Assembly: GCF_025147765.1 (NCBI RefSeq)
Contig: NZ_CP102265.1
Coordinates: 2,357,001-2,421,000 of the forward strand
Source of the DNA: Blautia obeum ATCC 29174
GTDB lineage: Bacteria; Bacillota; Clostridia; Lachnospirales; Lachnospiraceae
Length of the DNA: 64,000 bases
Direction of reading: 5' to 3'
Below are positions 24,201 to 32,065 of the stretch, in pieces. The stretch's first letter is position 1, and every line of letters begins with the position of its first letter. The notes below the pieces were generated by a model that had not been told where the DNA came from, did no database searches, and saw nothing but the letters and a program-made list of their open reading frames with translations. The position numbers and the translations under genes were made by a program.

Positions 24201-25128
24201 AAGAGGAGATTGCTGAATTGGTACTATTAGAATACTGTGCCAGATTTTCAAATCCGGTCTTCACACCATCACTGACAGCACTTATCGCCCGGAATACCCC
24301 TGAAAACAGCAACGACATTCCCAGCATTCGGGAAAGACTCATTCTCGACCGATTTGTCTGTTTGTTCAGATTAAACATGTTCTCTACAGCTTTTTTCATC
24401 GCTGAGACCATGCTCTTAATCGAGGAACTGGCACTTCTCAATGCCGATCCCATATTTTTTACAACCATACCTACACGGGCAGCAGCCTTTTGAAGATTCT
24501 GCATAGCATGTGCCAGCCGGCTATTTTTCTGTCGGTATTCCTCAACCTTGTTTTTCAGATTATTGTATGATAAATACAGCCTTCCATTTATACGTTCCAG
24601 CTTCTGCGACTCCGTATTATACTTCTCGGCTGTATCCTTATACGCATCTGTTGATGTAGGATCCACATAGGCCCTTCCAGTTGCCTGCATCTCTTTCTGT
24701 TTCCGCTGTAACCGGTCAATATCTGCCCAGATACCGTCCATCTGTTTGTCAAGTTCCTTAAGCGGTGCAGAATCTATCGAAAAGCCCATGTCAAGCCATT
24801 CACGCTGTTTCGCTTCTATCTTTTCAAACTCATCTTCCAGAGCTTTCATATCGTCTTTGAGCTTTTTATATTCTTCTGTCTCGATCTTGACCTTGCTCAG
24901 TTCTTCGAGCTTTGATTTTAGCTCTGATACTTTACGTTCCTGCTTCTCGTAGTTCTGATACAGGTCTGTTATCGCTGTTATCTGCCTCTGGAAAGAACTT
25001 TTTGCTGAATCGCCCATCTTCGATACCTGTGCGGATATTCTGGTCACTCCAGCCTTTACAGCGTTCATTCCTTTCGACACACCGCCGGTATCTATTCTGG
25101 TATCAATGATAATTGAACCATCTGCCAT
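21211..25128 (-). CDS. Phage tail tape measure protein
   Basis: A 1305-residue protein. The N-terminal 250 residues are coiled coil (DLYQNYEKQERKVSELKSKL). Membrane-like segments follow near 270-360. Residues about 450-690 hold an array of 30-35-residue repeats with the pattern DWxxLGxxIxxGIN. A hydrophobic Ala/Gly-rich segment (LIAGVGVAAAAATSELA) lies near 800, and the end has tail-like segments. Such proteins set tail length and help DNA entry. It is preceded by a Gp15-like and a chaperone-like gene, the usual order, but tail fibre and baseplate genes that normally follow are absent. Confidence 0.9.
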   Translation of the reverse strand: MADGSIIIDTRIDTGGVSKGMNAVKAGVTRISAQVSKMGDSAKSSFQRQITAITDLYQNYEKQERKVSELKSKLEELSKVKIETEEYKKLKDDMKALEDEFEKIEAKQREWLDMGFSIDSAPLKELDKQMDGIWADIDRLQRKQKEMQATGRAYVDPTSTDAYKDTAEKYNTESQKLERINGRLYLSYNNLKNKVEEYRQKNSRLAHAMQNLQKAAARVGMVVKNMGSALRSASSSIKSMVSAMKKAVENMFNLNKQTNRSRMSLSRMLGMSLLFSGVFRAISAVSDGVKTGFENLAQYSNSTNSAISSLMSSMTRLKNSFATAFAPVLTVVAPIMSRFIDMISRAITYVGMFAVALTGQDTFVKAVGVQEDYAASLDKTSKNAKKASKQTKSYLSSLDEVHKASTSGSAGTDDSGGYKAPTPGQMFETVPIANSIKGIADKIKKLIKSEDWEGLGAYIASGINKGLQKVYDAINWKKVGPKITKFCNAFTRTFNSLVNHIDWDLMGRTVGAGINTIVNTLNLLITGINWKNLGKKFATGIAGFVREVNWNNLGQLIGNRFMIAWNIFNGMVHSLPYKEIGQAVADGLNGAVSSFSLSEIGDTLATGLNGAFTSLYSFTERFDWSELVNNIAGGINTFVSEFDWKANGRKLEAFLDNLCGSLVDMAEKTDWEAFGKGVGDMLTQVDWLGHLKQVIKAVVKSLGGLFDGMEASGTAGKIAAFLGKAFIAVKIADITGISALVKLLLKAIGKKLIGSEAIGELSGNLTTLLGNAVKGAAGSFTSLASAIAPLVGTAGLIAGVGVAAAAATSELAKMVETMQGGNGVGGTFGNTMDNFIQTLQRRGDIISGSATEIWNLKESLEKEGMTAEEKSSATQKLIDKLGEMGVTSEQATQAFETLRQKGLITEDMFDILSESIKTLGSDTTNMASQINLGSQSAQKSYDDLKLVIGNLTNQMHLGTDEQGQLLNALERTVDSGGTAQDAYNNVMAAVKNMGGNTETAARIFSEVFPNAVQATKTSVDKNIVGAQQTVTTSTGKMKTDAETNLAGLQKAAEDASGGVNTATVTNWGNSAAEVDKNLDQMKQHANLKLGEMQKTVDSHFSGQYNTMTNKWKWAGERIAQIISEMIRNTERSLEGLAREMKSIGTRMGNNLANGISNATSGITRTLNNVVGKVNSTIGNINSSLSGIERAFSFSYDVTGPTGNRRWGYYNMSLPRVNTIPYLAKGAVIPPRSEFLAVLGDQKQGNNIETPEALLRKIVREESGGQQSSGNYRFTAQINRRTVFDEIIEEAKLRRSTSGRNPFELA

Positions 25129-25146
25129 GTTATATCTGCCTCCAAA

Positions 25147-25719
25147 CTATTTGAGGTTAAGCATCTCATTCAGCGTGTCCTTGTACGCTTGCTCTTCTTC
25201 GCTGAGACGTGTTTTTATGTCAATAATATTCTTGTTTTCTTGATAAAATTTCTTTTCCCATTTGTCGAGCTTTTCGCCCTTTGCCTTTTTTGACCGGATT
25301 CCAACAACTGTATTGAACAGGCATTCACCGGATTCCATGAAATATCCGAAAAACGTCCACCAGTGCATGTATGGAACGGCTCTGATTTCTTTTCCGGCAA
25401 CCTTGTTTACAGCCGGTACAATCATATCTCCGTCCTGTTCCCAGTCCATTAAACGGGGCTTTGGTCTGTTCGGGGCATCATCAGTCTGTCCACAGTCAAT
25501 AAATTCACAGGCTTTCTGACATGCTTCTGTCAGATCTTCAAAAGGAATATTCTGCCACTCTTCATACAAGATCTGTAACATAATAAATGTTTTTGCCTGT
25601 TGATCTAAATCTGGATCATTCATAGCAATAAGAATGTCAATAATTGCTCTAAAATCTGTTCTGATAGTGTAAGCCACCCCATTAATATTTAATGAGGTGG
25701 GCAGTTCATAAGCTCTCAT
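25147..25719 (-). CDS. Gp15-family phage tail protein
   Basis: A 190-residue protein matching bacteriophage Gp15 (MRAYELPTSLNINGVAYTIR, then FRAIIDILIAMNDPDLDQQ and PYMHWWTFFGYFMESGE). In siphoviruses this gene lies directly upstream of the tape measure gene and is thought to act in tail assembly. Its ATG overlaps the previous stop by 4 bases. The frame is intact. Confidence 0.87.
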   Translation of the reverse strand: MRAYELPTSLNINGVAYTIRTDFRAIIDILIAMNDPDLDQQAKTFIMLQILYEEWQNIPFEDLTEACQKACEFIDCGQTDDAPNRPKPRLMDWEQDGDMIVPAVNKVAGKEIRAVPYMHWWTFFGYFMESGECLFNTVVGIRSKKAKGEKLDKWEKKFYQENKNIIDIKTRLSEEEQAYKDTLNEMLNLK

Positions 25720-26129
25720 CCAGTATATTTTTCAGTGTACTTTTTCATCCGCTCCTGCTGCGCCTTTTCTCTGGCATCCAGTTCTTTTTCGATGATTCCA
25801 CCGATAACAGTAATAATCTGTTCTGCGAACATTTCTCCGCTGTCGAGAATGGTAAACGGACTGGTAATCTTGAAGAAGCTCTCTGATACAGGAGCACCAA
25901 ACAACAGGTCAATCTTCTCCCCGGCTTCCTTTTCCAGATCTGGAAGAATTTCCTCAAAATCTTTGTCCTTAATCCTTTCGTTAATTCCAGTAAAGAAAGC
26001 TGCTGCCTCTTTGTATCTCTTTAAAATCCCGGCATCTGACGGAATAAATCTGAACACGCCCAGATCATTTCCGTCTTGATCAGTAATCTGGTATGTCTTC
26101 GCACCGGTCTGAACCACTACTTTTTCCAT
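25716..26129 (-). CDS. Tail assembly chaperone-like protein
   Basis: A 137-residue protein: a short beta start (VVQTGAKTYQITDQDGNDLG), then helical (AGILKRYKEAAAFFTGINE) with an acidic middle. Position just before the Gp15-like gene and tape measure gene, and size, are those of tail assembly chaperones. The end (KELDAREKAQQERMKKYTEK) is helical. It overlaps the 26129-26392 gene by one base. No slippery site for a -1 frameshift was recognised. Confidence 0.6.
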   Translation of the reverse strand: MEKVVVQTGAKTYQITDQDGNDLGVFRFIPSDAGILKRYKEAAAFFTGINERIKDKDFEEILPDLEKEAGEKIDLLFGAPVSESFFKITSPFTILDSGEMFAEQIITVIGGIIEKELDAREKAQQERMKKYTEKYTG

Positions 26130-26392
26130 TAATCCTCACCCTCGCTTTCCTGTTCTTCTGCTTTCAGCTGTTCTTCCAGCTCGTTAAGTTCTTTGATATT
26201 ATCCATGCATTCAATTGCTTTATCCGCTGTAGCTTTCATGGAATTACGTACCTCATCGCTCTGCACGAAATCCGCATAAAGTTCTCCAATGTTCCCAATC
26301 GCATTAGACAGAGAGCTAAACACGCCCTTCTGCAATCGCATTCTTTCCATGTGCAAGCGTTTCTGATCTGAAATCTGTTTCTTTCTTCCCAT
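26129..26392 (-). CDS. Hypothetical acidic helical phage protein, 87 aa
   Basis: The start is the ATG at 26392 (MGRKKQISDQKRLHMERMRL), with GGAGG 8 bases upstream, not the upstream codon at 26443. The rest is helical and ends in an acidic tail (LNELEEQLKAEEQESEGED). The stop overlaps the next start by one base. The function is unknown; position suggests a tail-module accessory gene. Confidence 0.55.
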   Translation of the reverse strand: MGRKKQISDQKRLHMERMRLQKGVFSSLSNAIGNIGELYADFVQSDEVRNSMKATADKAIECMDNIKELNELEEQLKAEEQESEGED

Positions 26393-26393
26393 A

Positions 26394-26474
26394 TCATTTT
26401 CCTCCGTTCTGCCTGTCATAAATAGCCGCCAGCTCACATACAATCACAAATAACAAAAGTGCAATAACTACCAC
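26394..26474 (-). CDS. Tiny membrane peptide, 26 aa
   Basis: GTG start at 26474 with GGAGGT about 8 bases upstream. The peptide is MVVIALLLFVIVCELAAIYD plus a short polar tail. Its stop lies 1 base before the ATG of the next gene, so it is coupled to the tail-module genes. A single membrane helix of this size could be a phage membrane peptide. Below common ORF limits. Confidence 0.45.
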   Translation of the reverse strand: MVVIALLLFVIVCELAAIYDRQNGGK

Positions 26475-26525
26475 AAAAACCACCTCCGAAACAATGAAAT
26501 ATTACCTGTTACATATATTTTACCA

Positions 26526-26618
26526 TCAAACCTGACCACAGTTGTGGTACATGTTTGCCCCATCTTGCACCATTAAGTCTGGCATGATATGATACATCAC
26601 AAGGGTGACCGCCCTCAT
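26526..26618 (-). CDS. Small coupled ORF, 30 aa
   Basis: The ATG at 26618 overlaps the stop of the 83-residue gene by 4 bases (ATGA), the signature of translational coupling. The peptide begins MRAVTLVMYHIMPDLMVQDG and ends YHNCGQV. A short dyad (CCACA-GT-TGTGG) lies near its 3' end, which is also the start of a gap to 26484 with no other feature. The function is unknown. Confidence 0.35.
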   Translation of the reverse strand: MRAVTLVMYHIMPDLMVQDGANMYHNCGQV

Positions 26619-26866
26619 TGCTCTTTCATACTGGCAGCAGGATTACTTCTTTTGGATTTCGTTTCTAAATCCCTGACAACAGCACAAAGAAGGTCCTCAC
26701 ACAACCGAGAATGATGATAATTCTTCCGTAACACTTCTAATTCTTTCATCATTCCCTGCCAGTATGTACCATCTTCAGGTCTGCCCGGAGGATACAGCCT
26801 TTTGTATAACCTCCAGCAACACGTGAAGATGTCATATATATGCTTTAATTCTTCTTTATCGTTCAC
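26615..26866 (-). CDS. Hypothetical protein, 83 aa
   Basis: A small helical protein (LKHIYDIFTCCWRLYKRLYP, then GMMKELEVLRKNYHHSRLC) with a basic tail. Its ATG follows the stop of the upstream small gene by three bases. It lies between the replication gene and the tail module. No known family. Confidence 0.55.
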   Translation of the reverse strand: MNDKEELKHIYDIFTCCWRLYKRLYPPGRPEDGTYWQGMMKELEVLRKNYHHSRLCEDLLCAVVRDLETKSKRSNPAASMKEQ

Positions 26867-26869
26867 TGG

Positions 26870-27070
26870 TTACTCCTCCGGCATGATATACGCTTTTTCT
26901 CCTGCTGCATACTTTTGAAACATATCATTCAACACTTCTTTTGCTCGTTCTGGACTTGCATATTCCGCAATACCAAATTCACCCTCACAAATACGGTTCT
27001 TACTTACATAACTGATATACGTCATTTTGAAATTTAAAATTCGTGTTTTATCCTGTGTCATGATTTTCAT
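26870..27070 (-). CDS. Hypothetical protein, 66 aa
   Basis: I start at the ATG at 27070 (MKIMTQDKTRILNFKMTYIS) because AAAGGA lies about 9 bases upstream; the longer frame to 27112 lacks one. The body has a beta-rich first half and a helix (SPERAKEVLNDMFQKYAAGE) and ends AYIMPEE. Similar short proteins are frequent in clostridial phage elements as hypothetical genes. Confidence 0.55.
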   Translation of the reverse strand: MKIMTQDKTRILNFKMTYISYVSKNRICEGEFGIAEYASPERAKEVLNDMFQKYAAGEKAYIMPEE

Positions 27071-27228
27071 AATTATTGTCCTTTCCGGCGGTAAGCCGCC
27101 TATAAAATCCATTACAAAAGATTTAAAATCCTAAATGTGCAAAATGTGCAAATAGAATGTAAATATATATAAGAGTATTTTTTTTTACCTTCACATACTA
27201 AATGCACAAACTGCACATTTTAATAAAA

Positions 27229-29517
27229 TTAAGAAAATGGTGTATCAAAATTCCCATCAACAGGATGAAAAGTTTCATCTACAAATGAATAACCTTTAAT
27301 AACATTCTTAACAGTTTTTCCTGTAACGGTTCCTGTTTTACTCAATAGATTCTTTGTTTTTAATTCTTCGTAAAAAGATGTTCGTCCGTCAACTCCCAGT
27401 CCACAGTCATTGCACCACTGGGAGTATTTCTCATAAACATCCTTGGCCGCTAAATTCTGATCTGATTTTTCAAGACACTCTGAAATGAATTTTCCAATCT
27501 TGTCTGAGTCCTCGCTATACTCATGCGTAGCAATCTGCACAGCTGTAGGCGGCTCTAGTCCCTCTTTACGGTATAATGAAAGTCCCTGTATGCACCAGTT
27601 CAAAATACCATCTATCTCCTGCTGTAACTGTTCCTTTAAATGTTTGTTTTGCTCTTTCTCTGTGAAATGGCGTTCAAATGGAACAACCTTAACACGATTA
27701 CTGCTAAATACTGTTTTATCACTGATAACTGGTAAATAATTGCTGTTCAAAATCAATTTAAATTTGGGTTTAAATTGAAATTCGTTCTCATGTAAAAACC
27801 TTGCAGATACGGTATCCCGACCGGTCAGTGTTTTCACTAGCGAAGAATCAAATAGCATTCGCCGTGGTGGTTCAGATGCTACCACAAACCTTGTTCCTGC
27901 CAGTTTTGCGATATCTGGCGAAGCTGTTCTGCTATCCTTATTTACCTTGATCGCCAATGATTCCGGGGAAATGGTAGTTGCGTAATCACCAAGAAGATAT
28001 AGCAATAATTCTGTGATTGTACTTTTACCATTTCGTGTAGTAGCTCCAAAAAATATGTAAAATTCTTCCTCGCTTGTATCACCTGTCAAGAATCTGCCGG
28101 ACATTTTTTGAAGATACTCGATTTTTGAGCTATCACCCTGCATAATCTCATTAACGGTCTTTTCCCATAACGTACAAGTGGCAGCAGGATTGTAATTTGC
28201 ATTGCATATCTTCGATAAGAGTAAATCCGCTTTATGCTCTAACTCTTTTGGCTGATCTCCTGATAGATCGAGGACGCAATTTTTGCAATTAAGAAGAAAA
28301 TCATCTTTATCAAGTTCCGTGTTATCAAAGAAATTCAAATCTTTTGCATCTGTAACCATTACATTTCTACTTCTATAATTCATCATTCCGGCGGCATACT
28401 TGATATAGGACTGTCTCTTATCGTCTGGCAAAGATACCGTAACAGAATAACGTACAAGTGCGTCTGCAAGTGTTTTAGCATTTCTTTTAGCTCTCATACC
28501 TTCCTGATCGGCTACCCAACGTGTACCGTCATAATACATCCAATCTTTTTTGGTTGGATTATAACGACTAACATCCATAAACACAGTTGCGAACAAATCG
28601 GCGCTCCCCCTGTCGTTCATTGGAAATCGCTCTACTGCATTAAGTTCGTTTAATTTCTTCAAAACTTCGTTCACATACTTATTGTCATTCTCATTCATGG
28701 CATTGAAGTTATTATAGTAATGACTGTTAACTTGCCAATCTCTTTTAAGCGCCGGAAAAACAGCTTTTTCAAGTTCTTTCTCTTTTAAAGGAGGGTTACA
28801 ACGTTTTTCATTCTCTACTCTAACTGCTGCCTTAATCGCATCATCATCAAGCCCTTTAGTACGTAAACTCGCAATTAGTCTAACTATAGTATCTACCCTT
28901 TTTCCCTCTGGAATTAGCTCTGGCACTTTAAAGTTTGTTTTATGCTCAGAATCTCTTCTCTGTTTTTCACCTTTTAAAAAATCATTAACTATATTATCTA
29001 CCTGCGCTATTTCATATTCTTCCGGTCCTTGTTCCCATTCATAAATATTGCCATTAGGGTGTACACTAGGTGGTGCTACAATATATCCCCCTTCACCCCT
29101 AATATCAACCCCCTCGTAAAGCCCTACTCTATTAGAATGTACAATAGCGTCTTTATAAAAATAATGGTAGCCACCTCTACCCGTTATGCTCTGCCAAGTT
29201 TCTGGAAGTTTCCCATGCTTATTTTGCCAATCTCTTAATACATCATACCCGTCAATCCCTTTATTTTTGTCAACATCCAAATCAATTACGACTAAACCGC
29301 TTGATTTGTTCCCAGTTGCGATGCCGATATTATACTGGGGGTTTTTGTCCCACCATCGTTCTATCGTTGTTCTCTCTGTTGTCGCCACTTTGCAACCACC
29401 TACAACTGCAGGCACTTTATCTCTGCAAACCAGTGGGAAAACTGCCAGTCCCATTTCTGCATAATGCAATGCCCATTCCTTCATGTTTTTCGCTTCTGCC
29501 GCCAAATATTCCACCAC
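27229..29517 (-). CDS. Phage/plasmid primase-helicase (Prim-Pol plus P4/D5 type)
   Basis: A 762-residue replication protein. The N-terminal bifunctional primase/polymerase domain (about 10-175) shows AVFPL, the DLDV metal-binding pair and GGYHYFYK. A helical linker follows, then a D5/P4-type SF3 helicase with Walker A GATTRNGKST near 498 and Walker B-like FVVASEPPR. A C-terminal winged-helix-like tail closes it. It would prime and unwind element DNA, so the element can probably replicate by itself. The start is uncertain: GTG codons at 29517 or 29514, or the ATG of MKEWALHY downstream. Confidence 0.88.
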   Translation of the reverse strand: MVEYLAAEAKNMKEWALHYAEMGLAVFPLVCRDKVPAVVGGCKVATTERTTIERWWDKNPQYNIGIATGNKSSGLVVIDLDVDKNKGIDGYDVLRDWQNKHGKLPETWQSITGRGGYHYFYKDAIVHSNRVGLYEGVDIRGEGGYIVAPPSVHPNGNIYEWEQGPEEYEIAQVDNIVNDFLKGEKQRRDSEHKTNFKVPELIPEGKRVDTIVRLIASLRTKGLDDDAIKAAVRVENEKRCNPPLKEKELEKAVFPALKRDWQVNSHYYNNFNAMNENDNKYVNEVLKKLNELNAVERFPMNDRGSADLFATVFMDVSRYNPTKKDWMYYDGTRWVADQEGMRAKRNAKTLADALVRYSVTVSLPDDKRQSYIKYAAGMMNYRSRNVMVTDAKDLNFFDNTELDKDDFLLNCKNCVLDLSGDQPKELEHKADLLLSKICNANYNPAATCTLWEKTVNEIMQGDSSKIEYLQKMSGRFLTGDTSEEEFYIFFGATTRNGKSTITELLLYLLGDYATTISPESLAIKVNKDSRTASPDIAKLAGTRFVVASEPPRRMLFDSSLVKTLTGRDTVSARFLHENEFQFKPKFKLILNSNYLPVISDKTVFSSNRVKVVPFERHFTEKEQNKHLKEQLQQEIDGILNWCIQGLSLYRKEGLEPPTAVQIATHEYSEDSDKIGKFISECLEKSDQNLAAKDVYEKYSQWCNDCGLGVDGRTSFYEELKTKNLLSKTGTVTGKTVKNVIKGYSFVDETFHPVDGNFDTPFS

Positions 29518-29518
29518 C

Positions 29519-29713
29519 TTATTCAGAATACTCTGCGATAATGTACTTATAAAATTTCTCTGGATTTACTCTCACAGTCCGCCCGATTCGGATTATTGAA
29601 TTCGACTCTTTTGCCAGCCGCATAACTGTATTGATCCCAAGATTACTATCTTCTGCCATTTGCTGATAAGTAAAAAATTTCCCCTGAGGATTATTAGATT
29701 TTAATGGATTCAT
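29519..29713 (-). CDS. Excisionase-like HTH protein, 64 aa
   Basis: A small winged-helix protein (FFTYQQMAEDSNLGINTVMR, then SIIRIGRTVRVNPEKFYKY) with the excisionase/DUF6462-like layout; an AAGGAG site precedes the ATG. It may help excision or control early genes. It lies between the Cro-like gene and the primase gene, and its stop overlaps the primase ribosome-site region. Confidence 0.7.
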   Translation of the reverse strand: MNPLKSNNPQGKFFTYQQMAEDSNLGINTVMRLAKESNSIIRIGRTVRVNPEKFYKYIIAEYSE

Positions 29714-29731
29714 AAATTATTCTCCTTCCGT

Positions 29732-29923
29732 TCAATCAATAATTTCAGTTATATCTGTGTTTAAAGCTGTAGCAATACGTCCTGCTACAATCGGAGTCAC
29801 ATTCTTGCTGTTCAGAATCACATTCAATCTTCCCCTACTTACTCCTGCCCTCTTTGAAATTTCCGTCTTTGTCACTGCTTCTCTCGCCATAGCAATTTCG
29901 AATTTCATCTTATTAATCGTCAT
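29732..29923 (-). CDS. Cro-like XRE repressor, 63 aa
   Basis: A single HTH_XRE domain (FEIAMAREAVTKTEISKRAG, then VSRGRLNVILNSKNVTPIVA and GRIATALNTDITEIID). Small size and divergent position from the larger XRE gene at 30043 are those of a phage Cro. AGGTAG lies before the ATG at 29923. The palindromes at 29951-30024 between the two genes are the likely shared operators. Confidence 0.78.
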   Translation of the reverse strand: MTINKMKFEIAMAREAVTKTEISKRAGVSRGRLNVILNSKNVTPIVAGRIATALNTDITEIID

Positions 29924-29950
29924 TTAACTACCTCGCTTTCTTTAATCACT

Positions 29951-30031
29951 ATTGTGTTTACACAATATCACTAATGTGTTTTAATGTCAATAACAAAAGT
30001 GATTGTCAAACACATTTTGATGTGATATAGT
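29951..30031. promoter_or_regulatory. Divergent operator-promoter region of the lysogeny-type switch
   Basis: Between the Cro-like and CI-like genes lie a perfect dyad ATTGTGTTTACACAAT (29951-29966), a related sequence AATGTGTTTTAATG at about 29973, and CACAT-TTTG-ATGTG (30011-30024). The GTGT/ACAC half-sites recur, as in three-operator switches. For the plus-strand repressor a promoter TTGTCA (30004-30009)/TATAGT (30026-30031), spacer 16, overlaps the third dyad. Confidence 0.65.
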
Positions 30032-30042
30032 ACTATCAAAAG

Positions 30043-30435
30043 GTGGTGAACAAAATGTTATATTGTAAACATCCAAATAAATTAGCTCAACTCCGTCAAA
30101 ACGCTCATTTATCTCAAAAACAGTTAGCTCAAAAATTAGGTGTATCGCAAGCATCCATTAACTATTGGGAGAATGGTCAACGTACCCCTTCTGTTAAAGC
30201 AGCCCAAAAAATATCAGATTATTTTAAAATGCCAATATCTGAAATATTTAGCCCATACAAAGAGGAAATTAACATCACCAATATTGTTAACGCTGCTGAA
30301 AAGTTTGCAACTTCACGGAAAACTAATGATGATATATCATCCATTATTTTTACTTCAAAAGAATACTCTATGCAGGAACTTCAAAGTATACAAGACTATG
30401 CCTCCTTTCTAAAATCGCAACGAAATCTTAAATAG
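30043..30435 (+). CDS. CI-like XRE repressor, 130 aa
   Basis: An N-terminal HTH_XRE domain (LAQLRQNAHLSQKQLAQKLG, then VSQASINYWENGQRTPSVKA) and a C-terminal helical region (SSIIFTSKEYSMQELQSIQD) for oligomerisation. The start may be the GTG at 30043 or, better placed behind AAAGGTGG, the ATG at 30055. No RecA-cleavable peptidase domain is seen, so induction, if any, is not of the LexA/CI autocleavage type. It is divergent from the Cro-like gene. Confidence 0.75.
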   Translation: MVNKMLYCKHPNKLAQLRQNAHLSQKQLAQKLGVSQASINYWENGQRTPSVKAAQKISDYFKMPISEIFSPYKEEINITNIVNAAEKFATSRKTNDDISSIIFTSKEYSMQELQSIQDYASFLKSQRNLK

Positions 30436-30562
30436 TCACAAATCGTAGAAAATTTGTCTATATTAGTTTTGTGTTATAACCATTATCTTCGTCTGGTATT
30501 ATCGTACATTATCTTTTGCAGTTTTATAAGTCCTAAACAATACACGTTTAAAGGAGTTTTGT

Positions 30563-31204
30563 ATGAGTAACGGTTTTAAAAACACGTTTGGTCAGAGATT
30601 AGAATATCTCATGCAAGCATCGGGAATAGAAATCACTAAAAAAGGAGCTAATGCTGAACTTGCAAGAAATATGTTATCAAAGGGATGTCTCCCTTTTTAC
30701 GTTAACAGTGATTTTAAAAAGAGTTGTGAAAGTGCTCGAAGCCGAATTGAAAATCACAGAAAAACTGATTTTGCTACCAGCATAGAAGGTAAATGGTTAA
30801 AGGCCTATTGCGATTACTTTAAATGTAGTGCAGATTATCTATTTGGATATATTGATTACCCCAGTCACATTGAGACAGATATAGCCTCTGTAACTGGTCT
30901 AAATTCTACTGCAATTAAAATATTGGAAAAATGGCATCATATTGGTTCCCTTAAAGGGCAAGATTATTCATGGGCGCGCAATTGTACGCGTGCTATCAAT
31001 GATTTGTTGGAGGAAGATATCTGGTTCTCGCATGAAGTTTTACTTCCAATTGCAGATTACTGTGTTAAGCGTCATCGATATGAAGAACCAGCTCTTTCAG
31101 ATCATGAGCGGACTAAAGCATTAAAAGATTTCCGATTAGCTCTTTTTACTGCAAGTGAAGGCCTAATCTCCTGCATAAAAGCCATTTATAAGAAAGAAAA
31201 ATAA
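30563..31204 (+). CDS. Hypothetical DNA-binding-like regulator, 213 aa
   Basis: It starts with an AAAGGAG site. The N-terminal part (FGQRLEYLMQASGIEITKKG) resembles an extended XRE-like HTH and reads on to WLKAYCDYFKCSADYLFGY, the usual end of an XRE repressor domain. The C-terminal 110 residues are helical and unlike known domains. It sits in the same direction as the CI-like gene and probably shares its promoter. Confidence 0.6.
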   Translation: MSNGFKNTFGQRLEYLMQASGIEITKKGANAELARNMLSKGCLPFYVNSDFKKSCESARSRIENHRKTDFATSIEGKWLKAYCDYFKCSADYLFGYIDYPSHIETDIASVTGLNSTAIKILEKWHHIGSLKGQDYSWARNCTRAINDLLEEDIWFSHEVLLPIADYCVKRHRYEEPALSDHERTKALKDFRLALFTASEGLISCIKAIYKKEK

Positions 31205-31302
31205 AAAAGCACCCAATACCTCCTGCTTCCCCTTAAGTAGATCCGGTTATTTACCTTGTCTACTTAAGAGGCATCATGTCATAAGGCATTGAGTGCTTTG
31301 TT
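31203..31302. repeat. Long nested hairpin, possible structured RNA or MITE
   Basis: An outer inverted repeat (AAAGCAC.CCAATACCT with AGGCATTGAGTGCTTT, 14 of 16 pairs) encloses an inner perfect 10-bp repeat CTTAAGTAGA/TCTACTTAAG. It starts right at the stop of the 213-residue gene. It may simply be a strong terminator for it; its ~100-base nested form would also suit a small non-autonomous element or a structured RNA. Confidence 0.5.
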
Positions 31303-31354
31303 GTATGTTTGATATTTTGTTTTGTATTGCATGATACATCAAAATAAGCTTTGA

Positions 31355-31834
31355 TTATTCATTTTCCTGCATTGCACTATACACAATCATTTGAATAGAC
31401 TTATAGAATTCCTCCAGAAACGTAACCCCTACATGTTGTGATTTCTCATAAAAATAACGCCAATCTATAAAGGCCTTATTTATTTCATTTAAATCCTCAT
31501 TTAACTTTTCTTCATTATAATCTTCATCCACTTTCGTCATGCTAACTAATAAAACCTGAGAGATCTCACAACGATGACCTTCTTCTAATTGTTGGTATAA
31601 AGTTTTCAATTTATGTTCTCGTTCAATATTTTTTCCTTCAATTTTTAACAACGTTTTTAGTCCAATTTCACAAGCAAGGCCTTTCAATACAATAGATGGT
31701 ATAATCATTGCACATTCTTCCTTTGAACCGTCATTTGCCAAAGCACTTTTAGCAATATCACCTAAATAATTTGATGCTCTTGCAAATATTTCCATTCCAC
31801 CTTCCATACTTTTCTTTTTATCTATGTCATTCAT
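31355..31834 (-). CDS. HEPN-like helical protein, 159 aa
   Basis: An all-helical protein with segments typical of HEPN-type domains: GLACEIGLKTLLKIEGKNIE, HKLKTLYQQLEEGHRCE and AFIDWRYFYEKSQHVG near 120-135. HEPN proteins are often RNases or toxins in defence modules. The canonical R-x4-6-H spacing is not clear here (Arg and His are 8 apart in RYFYEKSQH). It stands alone, facing the hairpin at 31203-31302. Function unproven. Confidence 0.5.
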   Translation of the reverse strand: MNDIDKKKSMEGGMEIFARASNYLGDIAKSALANDGSKEECAMIIPSIVLKGLACEIGLKTLLKIEGKNIEREHKLKTLYQQLEEGHRCEISQVLLVSMTKVDEDYNEEKLNEDLNEINKAFIDWRYFYEKSQHVGVTFLEEFYKSIQMIVYSAMQENE

Positions 31835-31942
31835 TTTTCATTCCTCCCGTATACATTTTCTTCCATCATACTTCCAATTCTGCTATAACACAATAGATTA
31901 TAATTCGACATTTTTCGACACATCAAAGCCGCGCTTTCATGC

Positions 31943-31969
31943 AAAAAGAGCCGGAACCTGTTACAGCTC
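31943..31969 (-). terminator. Terminator after the Panacea operon
   Basis: On the minus strand GAGCTG pairs with CGGCTC (one G-U), with a 10-base loop, followed by TTTTT. It lies about 100 bases after the membrane-protein gene ending at 32066. Confidence 0.5.
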
Positions 31970-32065
31970 CAGCCCATTTTAAGACATTATAGCATCCCTC
32001 ATAAAGCTCTTATTGTATCGAAAGTGGCAACCAGCTATTTAAATAAAGACAATAAAGCTACCTCC

